Below the pieces are notes generated by a model. That model worked only from the letters and a program-made list of their open reading frames with translations. It did no database searches and was not told where the DNA came from. Below, in pieces: positions 1-6,530 of a stretch of 16,320 nt of DNA (positions are counted from its first letter, which is position 1; each line of letters opens with the position of its first letter). A program made the translations under genes and the position numbers. This stretch comes from an uncultured Lachnospiraceae bacterium (GTDB lineage: Bacteria; Bacillota; Clostridia; Lachnospirales; Lachnospiraceae). Where the stretch lies: contig CAJUQB010000041.1 in the NCBI GenBank assembly GCA_910588285.1, positions 23,019 through 39,338 on the forward strand, written 5' to 3'.

Positions 1-952
1 CCCACAGGAATACCTGCCCCTTCACCAGGCGGTTGTTCCGCTCCAGGGTCCGGATCTTGTCCATCTCCTCCCGGGTCAGCGGATCCTCAGTGAGGCATTT
101 CAGGTTGCTGACATATTCTGCCTCATGTACCGAGAAGGGAATGGGGAGCTGCCCTCTCTGGTGGGCCCATTTCAGGGCAACCAGGGCCGGGTGAACCCCA
201 TGGGCCTTGGCAATCTCCTGCATTTCAGGCATCATAAGATCTGCGATATCCTCCTCACACATGTCCCGCTCCGGCCTCTGGGGGGAGCCTAAGGGCATGA
301 AGCCAATGGGCTGAATCTCCTTGGATACCAGATAGTCAAAGAGCTCCTGCTGCTGGAAGCAGGGATGCAGCTCAGACTCGCAGGCCACCGGACGGATCTT
401 CATCAGGGGAAGCACTGCCTCAAGCTTTGGTATGGTCATATTGGAAATACCGATGCTGCGGATCAGCCCCTGCTCCACCAGCGCCTCACACTGACGGTAG
501 GTATTCATAAATTCCTCCACCGAGAAGGGCCTGGAATCGGGATTCCTGGAATCCACGTCGCACCCCGGCGCATGGTAGTTGGGGAAGGGCCAGTGAATGA
601 AAAATAAATCAATATACTCACATTTCAGATCTGCAATACTCTTCCTGCAGGATTCCTCCACCCGCTCATGCATGTCGTTCCACACCTTGGTCATGATATA
701 CAGCTCCTTGCGCTCTACCACGCCCTCCGCAAAGGCAGCTGCAAATACCTGCCCGATCTGATCCTCATTCCCATAGCAGGCCGCGCAGTCAAACATGCGG
801 TATCCGCACCGGATGGCTCCTGCCACTGCATTTGACACCTGCTCAGGCGTAAATCGGTCCGAGCCAAAGGTTCCCATTCCCACGCAGGGAATTTCCTCCC
901 CTGTGTAAAGCTTGATTTTCGGCACATCTGCCGGATTGATAAATTCTGCCAT
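1..952 (-). CDS. Aldo/keto reductase, 3' end cut by window edge
   Basis: NAD(P)H-dependent oxidoreductase of the aldo/keto reductase superfamily, a cytosolic (beta/alpha)8 barrel. The frame is open from the ATG at 952 to base 1, giving 317 residues, close to full family length, so only a short C-terminal tail should be missing. The catalytic tetrad is visible: D55 and Y60 (FDCAACYG), K89 (MTKVW) and H120 (FFIHWP). The motifs GISN (168-171) and ELHP (194-197) also match the family. AGGAGG five bases before the ATG supports this start. It follows the PfkB kinase gene by 31 bases and is probably the last visible gene of the sugar operon. It could interconvert a polyol and an aldose or ketose; the substrate cannot be read from sequence. 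Confidence 0.9.
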   Translation of the reverse strand, partial: MAEFINPADVPKIKLYTGEEIPCVGMGTFGSDRFTPEQVSNAVAGAIRCGYRMFDCAACYGNEDQIGQVFAAAFAEGVVERKELYIMTKVWNDMHERVEESCRKSIADLKCEYIDLFFIHWPFPNYHAPGCDVDSRNPDSRPFSVEEFMNTYRQCEALVEQGLIRSIGISNMTIPKLEAVLPLMKIRPVACESELHPCFQQQELFDYLVSKEIQPIGFMPLGSPQRPERDMCEEDIADLMMPEMQEIAKAHGVHPALVALKWAHQRGQLPIPFSVHEAEYVSNLKCLTEDPLTREEMDKIRTLERNNRLVKGQVFLW

Positions 953-983
953 AATATCCTCCTTTATTTGTTATATCTATTTG

Positions 984-1913
984 CTAAATCCTTGTGATCT
1001 GTATCTGCGAAAGCAGGCGCTCCATGTCCTCCCTGCGGAAAATCCCGGTCTGCTCCTGCAGAGCCGAGGCTGCCGAGATGGCGCTTGAAAGCCGCAGCGT
1101 CTCCTCCAAACCAAGCCCCCGTTCCAATCCCAGGGCAAAGCCCGCTGTCATGGCATCTCCGCAGCCCACGGTATTCACGGTGTCAAGCCTGGGGACGCAG
1201 GCCCGGAAGCTTCCCTCCTGTCCCACTGCAAAGGAGCCCTCTGCTCCCAGGGACACCACCACCAGCTCCACGCCCTTTTGATGGATCTCCTCTGCCGCCT
1301 GCACCATCTGGGAGAGCTGGCTGCACTCCTTCCCGGCCAGCATCCGGATCTCATCCAGATTGGGCTTGATCATGGTGGGAAGGGCCTCAATCCCGCTCTC
1401 CAGAAGGGCCCCGCTGGTATCCAGGATCACCGGCCTGCCCGCCTCCCTGCAGCAGCCTATCATGCGCTGGTAATCCGCACCTGACAGGCCTCTGGGAACA
1501 CTCCCGGAAATCACCGTCACATCCGCCTGCTGCACATTCTGTGCAAACTGCTGAAAAAATGCCTCCATATCCTGCCTTGTCACGGCAAAGCCTGGTTCCA
1601 AAAATTCTGTCTGAAGGCCTGTAGCCTCATCCCAGATATTGATACAGGAGCGGCTCTCCTCCTTCATATGGTAAAAATCAGTCCGGATCCCAAAGGGCCT
1701 TAAGGCCTCCTCGATAAATTTCCCGGCATGGCCTCCCACAAATCCGGTGGCCAGCACATCTGCCCCGGCCAGGGCGGCGGGCTTTGACACATTCAGCCCT
1801 TTTCCTCCCGGCACATAGGCACATTCCTTCACGCGGTTGACTGCCCCCGCCTGGAAGCCCTCCACCACATACCGCTTGTCAATGGCTGCATTCAACGTCA
1901 CTGTCAAAATCAT
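984..1913 (-). CDS. PfkB-family kinase, 1-phosphofructokinase / tagatose-6-phosphate kinase type
   Basis: ATP-dependent sugar-phosphate kinase of the ribokinase/PfkB fold, subgroup FruK/LacC, which makes fructose 1,6- or tagatose 1,6-bisphosphate in the cytosol. At 309 residues the length is normal. The N-terminus MILTVTLNAAIDKRY matches the subgroup (usually NPAID; here A replaces P at residue 9). GGKGLNVS at 36-43 is the first PfkB signature. TVGCGDAMTAG at 248-258 is the second, with D253 the expected catalytic base; Cys replaces the usual Ala/Ser at 251. The gene starts 34 bases after the dehydrogenase stop, with only a modest GGGGA ribosome site. Next to a GatD-like dehydrogenase and a class II aldolase, tagatose-6-phosphate kinase is a good guess, but fructose-1-phosphate kinase cannot be excluded. 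Confidence 0.85.
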   Translation of the reverse strand: MILTVTLNAAIDKRYVVEGFQAGAVNRVKECAYVPGGKGLNVSKPAALAGADVLATGFVGGHAGKFIEEALRPFGIRTDFYHMKEESRSCINIWDEATGLQTEFLEPGFAVTRQDMEAFFQQFAQNVQQADVTVISGSVPRGLSGADYQRMIGCCREAGRPVILDTSGALLESGIEALPTMIKPNLDEIRMLAGKECSQLSQMVQAAEEIHQKGVELVVVSLGAEGSFAVGQEGSFRACVPRLDTVNTVGCGDAMTAGFALGLERGLGLEETLRLSSAISAASALQEQTGIFRREDMERLLSQIQITRI

Positions 1914-1947
1914 GGTTCTTCCCCTTTCTCTGCAGGCAGGGGGCTGC

Positions 1948-2997
1948 TCACCCCTCGTTTACAAGAAGCACCTTTCCCTTCACCAGCCCCGGCTCCTTGA
2001 ACATCTGGAAGGCCTCCTGGGCCTGGCTCATGGGCATTTTTTTATAGATCAGCCCTGCATCGAACTTCAGCTGCCCGGTGGCAAAATAATGGGCCGTCAG
2101 TTCCCACTCCCTCCCCGGGAAGGGTGCGCTGTAGGACATCCAGGAGCCCGTCAGCTTGAATTCCTTCCGGTTCATGTTCTCCCACATGGCCGGCGTGAAG
2201 GCCAGATCCACATGGGGGGTTCCGATAAAGCACACGTGAGCCTTGTTGGCAGCCAGGGAAAAGGCCGTCTGCATGGTGGGCGCCTGCCCGGCCGTCTCAA
2301 AGACATAGCCATATCCCCTGCCGCCTGTCAGCTCCATGGCCTGCGCAAGAAAGCCCTCCTGGGTGGTGTCAATGGTCTCATCCGCCCCCAGCCGCCGGGC
2401 CAGCTCCAGACGCTCCCTGCTGATATCAAATACCACCACCCGTTTGGCGCCAAAGATCCTGGCCCACTGCATCGTAAACATGCCGATGGTGCCGCCGCCT
2501 AGGACTGCCACATATTCCCCGCCCTGGTAATCGTTCTGGAACAGCCCGTGGAGAGCCACGGTGGAGGGCTCGAACATTGCCCCCTGCTCGTAGGGAATGC
2601 TCTTGTCAAAGACCACTGCGTTCTTCTCCGGCAGCACCACATAATCCGCATTGCTCCCCTGCTCCCTGGAACCGATGAAGCTGTAATGCTTGCACAGGGA
2701 ATAATTCCCACGCTGGCAGTCCTCACATTCCATACAGGGCAGAAGGGGCGCTCCCGACACCCGGTCTTTCGGCTTTACCCTTGTGACGCCTTCCCCTACC
2801 TCCACCACGTCCCCGGAAAATTCGTGTCCCAGGACAATGGGGTAAAAATGGACGCCGTTGTGCAGCACCCGCGGCACGTCGGAACCGCAGATTCCGGACA
2901 TTGCCACCTTCACCTTCACCTCTCCCGGACCGGGGGACGGCTCCTGATACTCCATATACCGTACATCCTCATTTGCACATACTACTGCTGCTTTCAT
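1948..2997 (-). CDS. gatD: Zinc-dependent polyol(-phosphate) dehydrogenase, galactitol-1-phosphate 5-dehydrogenase-like
   Basis: Medium-chain zinc dehydrogenase of 349 residues, expected to oxidise a polyol or polyol phosphate with NAD. It looks most like E. coli GatD (galactitol-1-phosphate to tagatose-6-phosphate): both carry the stretches SG-CGSD-PR, NG-H-YPI-LGHEFSG, PLLPC, FIGSR and GSWM-YS. Catalytic zinc ligands would be C37, H58 and E143, with E59 beside H58. Structural zinc ligands are C88, C91, C94 and C102. The nucleotide fold shows GGGTIG at 167-172 and D191, which favours NAD over NADP. The ATG overlaps the kinase stop by four bases (ATGA) and has AGGAGG four bases upstream. The GatD resemblance is from recalled family sequence; another polyol, such as sorbitol or its phosphate, remains possible. 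Confidence 0.85.
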   Translation of the reverse strand: MKAAVVCANEDVRYMEYQEPSPGPGEVKVKVAMSGICGSDVPRVLHNGVHFYPIVLGHEFSGDVVEVGEGVTRVKPKDRVSGAPLLPCMECEDCQRGNYSLCKHYSFIGSREQGSNADYVVLPEKNAVVFDKSIPYEQGAMFEPSTVALHGLFQNDYQGGEYVAVLGGGTIGMFTMQWARIFGAKRVVVFDISRERLELARRLGADETIDTTQEGFLAQAMELTGGRGYGYVFETAGQAPTMQTAFSLAANKAHVCFIGTPHVDLAFTPAMWENMNRKEFKLTGSWMSYSAPFPGREWELTAHYFATGQLKFDAGLIYKKMPMSQAQEAFQMFKEPGLVKGKVLLVNEG

Positions 2998-4511
2998 GGC
3001 TCCTCCTCTCTCATCAAACCCTTCAGATCCCGGTACAGACTCCGGTAAATCCGATAGTTTCTGTCATAAGCATCTCTGTTGGCCGGGTTGGGCTGATGCC
3101 TGCGCTTTGTCTCAACGGTCTGTGAAACTGCCTCCTCAAAGCTCTTATACAGGCCGGTTCCCACCCCTGCAAGAATCGCTGCCCCCAAGGTGGTAGCTGT
3201 GTCGGAGGCGGGCACGGCGATGGGCCGGCCGGTAATGTCCGCCTTGATCTGGGTCCACAGCAGGGAATTGGCAGAGCCGCCCATGGCCCGAAGCTCTCCC
3301 ACTGCAGCCCCTGCCTCCCTGGCTGCCTCCAGGTTGTGGCGCAGGGCAAAGGCCACCCCCTCCATGGCTGCCCGGATCAGGTGCCCCTTGGTCTTGCCAA
3401 AATCCAGACCGTAATAGACGCCCTTGGCCTTTGCATCCCAGATGGGGGACCGCTCTCCGGACATGTAGGGCAGAAATACCACGCCGTCACATCCCGGCTC
3501 CACTGCCTCCGCCAGCCGGTTAAAAAGCTCCAGTGAGCTCTTCCCCTGCCGGGGGCCTTCCAGCCGTTCGTAGTCTCCCAGCTCCTGCTCCAGCCAGCGC
3601 ATCACGCCTCCCCCGCCGGTGGTCCCGCCCTGTAAAAGCCACTGATCCGGAACCACGTGATAGCCCAGAATCAGCCTGGGATCGGCCTTGGGGCTGTCCA
3701 TACAGATACTCATTCCTCCTGCCTGGCCTCCCTGCTCCTGAGTCTCGCCGGGATGAATCACCCCTGCCCCCAGGGTTCCGCAGGCCGCATCCAGGCCGCC
3801 GGCTGCCACCGGTGTCCCGGCTGACAGACCGCATTCCTCTGCCGCCTGCCCGGTTACTGTTCCGATGACAGCATGGCAGGGGTACAGGTCCGGCAGAAGC
3901 TCCGGCCGGATCCCAAGCCGGCTGCACATATCCATATCCCACTGCCCCTTATGGATGTCAAAGCAGTGAAGGCCATACCCCTGGGAGAGATCCTGGGTCA
4001 GCGCCCCGGTGAGCCGGTATGCAATATAGCTGTTGGACTGCAGCACCTTATCTGCCTCCCGGTATTCCCGGGGCTGGTTCCTCTGATACCAGAGGATCTT
4101 GGCCGTGGTATAGGCGGGCTGCAGAGAATTCCCTGCCAAGGCAAAAATTGCCTCCTCCCCAACCTGTTCATTGAGCTCCCTGCAGATTCCCTCGGCCCTG
4201 GTGTCCATCCAAATGGGCGTATTGGCCAGAACACGGCCCCTTTTGTCCACCAGGACAGCAGACCAGCTCTGCCCGTCGATTCCCACGCCGGCAATCTCTC
4301 CGCCGGACAGCTTCCCTGCATACAGCGCCTGCTTCACCCCATTGCAGACAGCCTGCCACCATTCCCTGGGGTTCTGCTCCGCCCAGCCGGGCCGGGGATA
4401 ATACACCGGATAGCCCGCCGAAGCGGAGGATACCACATGTCCTTCCCGGTCAAACACTGCCACCTTGCAGGCACTTGTGCCAATGTCAATGCCCATCAGA
4501 TATTGTTTCAT
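2994..4511 (-). CDS. FGGY-family carbohydrate kinase, xylulokinase-like
   Basis: ATP-dependent kinase for a sugar or polyol, 505 residues, normal for the FGGY family. The N-terminal phosphate-binding motif GIDIGTSACK is at 7-16. A substrate-side motif WMDTR at 101-105 recalls the W-D-R stretch of xylulokinases. GGLDAACG at 238-245 holds D241, the expected catalytic base. The C-terminal ATP lobe includes MGGSANS. GGGAGG five bases before the ATG fixes the start, which lies 26 bases inside the end of the regulator gene. Its other end overlaps the dehydrogenase start by ATGA, so translation is probably coupled. Substrate specificity in FGGY kinases cannot be read by eye; in this operon a ketose or an alditol is likely. 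Calling it XylB would be premature. Confidence 0.85.
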   Translation of the reverse strand: MKQYLMGIDIGTSACKVAVFDREGHVVSSASAGYPVYYPRPGWAEQNPREWWQAVCNGVKQALYAGKLSGGEIAGVGIDGQSWSAVLVDKRGRVLANTPIWMDTRAEGICRELNEQVGEEAIFALAGNSLQPAYTTAKILWYQRNQPREYREADKVLQSNSYIAYRLTGALTQDLSQGYGLHCFDIHKGQWDMDMCSRLGIRPELLPDLYPCHAVIGTVTGQAAEECGLSAGTPVAAGGLDAACGTLGAGVIHPGETQEQGGQAGGMSICMDSPKADPRLILGYHVVPDQWLLQGGTTGGGGVMRWLEQELGDYERLEGPRQGKSSLELFNRLAEAVEPGCDGVVFLPYMSGERSPIWDAKAKGVYYGLDFGKTKGHLIRAAMEGVAFALRHNLEAAREAGAAVGELRAMGGSANSLLWTQIKADITGRPIAVPASDTATTLGAAILAGVGTGLYKSFEEAVSQTVETKRRHQPNPANRDAYDRNYRIYRSLYRDLKGLMREEEP

Positions 4512-5565
4512 CGCTTCCTCCCAAATCCTTCACGGATTTTCCTTCTATAAAGCTGGTAGCCAGGCTCACAACCCGCCCCGGCTGCTGCCTGCCCTTCCGC
4601 TCTGTCCTTCCCGCTCCGGCATCGGGAGATATCTCCTTCTCCCCCAGCCGGTCTAAAAGCAGCGCTGCCGCCTGCCGCCCGATCTCCCCGGTGGGCTGGG
4701 ACACAATGCTCAGACGCGGACTGCTGGCCCTGGCAAATTCCAGATTGTCAAAGCCGATCACCGACAAATCCTCCGGGATCCGAAGCCCCAGCTCATTTGC
4801 CGCAATGACGGCCCCCATGGTCATCTCATAATTGCTCACAAACACAGCCGTCATCTTGGGATTGTGCTCCAGCAGCTGCTTCATGGCCTCCGCGCCTCCG
4901 CGGATTGTATAATCCCCCCGGGCCGTCAGCCTGGCCTCCTGCACGATCCCGGCCTCCTCCAGAGCCTTGCTGCAGCCGGACAGACGCTCCCGGGCCGTAT
5001 AGATCTCCTCTGGCCCTGCCAGGATGCCAATCTGCCTGTGGCCTGCCGCGATCAGCCGTCTGACGGCATCTGCTGCTGCGCCCTGGTTGTCCACCAGCAC
5101 GCAGTCACAGTCCACACCCTCCAGACGCCTGTCGATCAGCACCACCGGCTTGCCGGAGGCCGTAAAGGGCCTAAGGTGGGCTCCAGTCTTCCCCACCGGC
5201 ATCAGCAGCAATCCGTCCACACGGCGGTGATACAGAAAATCCACTGCCTCTGCTTCCCGTTTCTCATCGGTACGGCAGTCACAGACCATCACCGCATACC
5301 CATGACTGCGCAGAGTGTCCTCCACCTCTGTGATCACCTCCGCACAGAAAATATTGTTCAGCTCCGGAATCACAATCCCGATCACCCTGGTGCGGTTGGT
5401 TTTCAGCCCTCTGGCAATCTCATTCACCTCAAAATGAAGCTCCTCAATGGCCTGCTCGATCTTCGCCCGGTTCTTTTCCCGCACATTGCCTCCGTTGAAA
5501 TAGGAGGAAATCGTAGCCAGCCCCAGACCGGTTGCCCTGGCAAGGTCCTTCATGGTTGCAGCCAT
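4486..5565 (-). CDS. LacI/GalR-family transcriptional regulator of the sugar operon
   Basis: Cytosolic DNA-binding repressor whose effector is probably a sugar or sugar phosphate. The N-terminal helix-turn-helix covers about residues 5-25 (MKDLARATGLGLATISSYFNG), with the recognition helix at about GLATISSYFN, followed by a hinge helix near 46-55. From about 60 the periplasmic-binding-protein-like effector domain begins (TRVIGIVIPELNNIFCAEVI) and includes SVIGFDN and LSIVSQP. At 359 residues it is slightly longer than most members because of a tail with little similarity after the core. It starts one base after the aldolase stop. M5 (position 5553) is an alternative start that fits the family N-terminus. 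A perfect LacI-type palindrome in the operon's promoter (6439-6458) makes autoregulation likely. Its place between two catabolic genes is unusual but not rare. Confidence 0.92.
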   Translation of the reverse strand: MAATMKDLARATGLGLATISSYFNGGNVREKNRAKIEQAIEELHFEVNEIARGLKTNRTRVIGIVIPELNNIFCAEVITEVEDTLRSHGYAVMVCDCRTDEKREAEAVDFLYHRRVDGLLLMPVGKTGAHLRPFTASGKPVVLIDRRLEGVDCDCVLVDNQGAAADAVRRLIAAGHRQIGILAGPEEIYTARERLSGCSKALEEAGIVQEARLTARGDYTIRGGAEAMKQLLEHNPKMTAVFVSNYEMTMGAVIAANELGLRIPEDLSVIGFDNLEFARASSPRLSIVSQPTGEIGRQAAALLLDRLGEKEISPDAGAGRTERKGRQQPGRVVSLATSFIEGKSVKDLGGSDETISDGH

Positions 5566-5566
5566 G

Positions 5567-6418
5567 CTACACCGCCCTGCCCACGCAGCCGCACACCTCC
5601 ATCCGGTTCTTCACCAGCTCCTTTACTGCTTCCATTCCCACAATTCCCAGCTTCTTGGGGTCAAAGGTGTCAGGCTGCCTAGCCAAAAGCTTCTTCCCTG
5701 CATCCGTGTAAGCTGCCCGAAGCTCTGTGGCAAAGTTCACCTTGCAGATGCCTCTGGATACACATTCCCGCACATCCTCGTCCTTAAGGCCGGAAGCGCC
5801 GTGGAGCACCAGCGGCACGGAAACCGCCTGGCGAATCTTAGATACCCGCTCCTTATCCAGAATGGGGGTTCCCGCATAAAAGCCATGGGCTGTGCCAATG
5901 GCAATGGCCAGGGAGGTAACCCCTGTCCGCTCTACGAACTCCTTGGCCTCCGCAGGATCCGTGTTGGTATCTGCCTCTGCCTCCAGGTCGTCCTCCTTGC
6001 CGCCCACCTTGCCAAGCTCTGCCTCCACCGGGATCCTGCAGGCTGCCCCTGCCTCTGCGGTCTTCCTGCTGACTGCAATATTCCTCTCAAACTCCAGCCC
6101 GGAGCCGTCAATCATGACAGAGGTATAGCCCGCATGAATGGCCTGCATGGCCAGGGCAAAGCTGTCGCCGTGATCTAAATGCAGGCAGACAGGAACCGCA
6201 GCCCGTCCGGCCTCCGCAGCCGCAATGGCCGCGTAGGTCTCCAGTGTCCCGTACTTCACCGTAGAGGGTGTGGTCTGCAGGATCACGGGGGCAGAAAGCT
6301 CCTGGGCTGCCCCAATGACAGCCTTCACCATCTCCATATTCTCCACATTGAAGGCCCCCACGGCATACCCGCCCCGCTGTGCATCCAGCAGCATCTGTTC
6401 TGATGTAACAAGTGGCAT
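5567..6418 (-). CDS. Class II fructose/tagatose-bisphosphate aldolase
   Basis: Zinc-dependent aldolase that cleaves a ketose 1,6-bisphosphate into dihydroxyacetone phosphate and glyceraldehyde 3-phosphate. At 283 residues it fits the GatY/KbaY/FbaA family. Visible motifs: LHLDHGDS at 79-86, with D82 the catalytic acid and H83 a zinc ligand; VEAELGKVGG at 131-140; GTAHGFY at 175-181, with H178; and VLHGASG at 204-210, with H206. The last two histidines are the remaining zinc ligands of the family. AGGAGG precedes the ATG at good spacing. It is the first gene after the LacI-type operator. The family does not separate fructose from tagatose specificity by motif; the GatD-like neighbour argues for tagatose bisphosphate. 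Confidence 0.93.
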   Translation of the reverse strand: MPLVTSEQMLLDAQRGGYAVGAFNVENMEMVKAVIGAAQELSAPVILQTTPSTVKYGTLETYAAIAAAEAGRAAVPVCLHLDHGDSFALAMQAIHAGYTSVMIDGSGLEFERNIAVSRKTAEAGAACRIPVEAELGKVGGKEDDLEAEADTNTDPAEAKEFVERTGVTSLAIAIGTAHGFYAGTPILDKERVSKIRQAVSVPLVLHGASGLKDEDVRECVSRGICKVNFATELRAAYTDAGKKLLARQPDTFDPKKLGIVGMEAVKELVKNRMEVCGCVGRAV

Positions 6419-6438
6419 ATCTTCTCCTCCTTTTTCAT

Positions 6439-6458
6439 AAACCGAAACGTTTCGGTTT
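6439..6458. promoter_or_regulatory. LacI-family operator (perfect 20-bp palindrome)
   Basis: The half-site AAACCGAAAC is followed directly by its exact reverse complement, with the central CG typical of LacI/GalR-family operators. It lies just downstream of the -10 box, at about +5 to +24 of the predicted transcript, where a bound repressor would block the start of the aldolase operon. The second gene of that operon encodes a LacI-family protein, the natural candidate to bind here. It also loosely resembles a catabolite-responsive element, so CcpA is a second candidate. Confidence 0.85.
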
Positions 6459-6469
6459 TATTTGCTTCA

Positions 6470-6498
6470 AGCATACAATAAAAGAGCGAAAATGTCAA
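6470..6498 (-). promoter_or_regulatory. SigA-type promoter of the sugar operon
   Basis: Minus-strand -35 TTGACA (6493-6498, perfect consensus), a 17-base spacer and -10 TATGCT (6470-6475, 5 of 6). The start point should be near 6463, giving a leader of about 45 bases that carries the operator and the AGGAGG of the aldolase gene. The -35 box sits in the loop and descending arm of the terminator hairpin of the upstream gene. Confidence 0.85.
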
Positions 6499-6516
6499 GA
6501 ATCATTTTCGCTCTTT
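6481..6516 (-). terminator. Rho-independent terminator after clpX
   Basis: A perfect 14-bp stem (arms 6503-6516 and 6481-6494, the first arm reading AAAGAGCGAAAATG on the minus strand) with an 8-base loop, followed by a short U tract (TTTT, then ATTG). It begins 14 bases after the clpX stop. Because the arms start with A's and end with T's, it might also work weakly on the opposite strand, where no gene is expected. Confidence 0.8.
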
Positions 6517-6530
6517 CACTCATTCGTTCT

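Noticed and set aside
4864..5682. Plus-strand open frame of 272 codons opposite the LacI regulator
   Set aside because: Antisense shadow rich in His, Pro and Leu; no family motif, and it crosses from the regulator into the aldolase.
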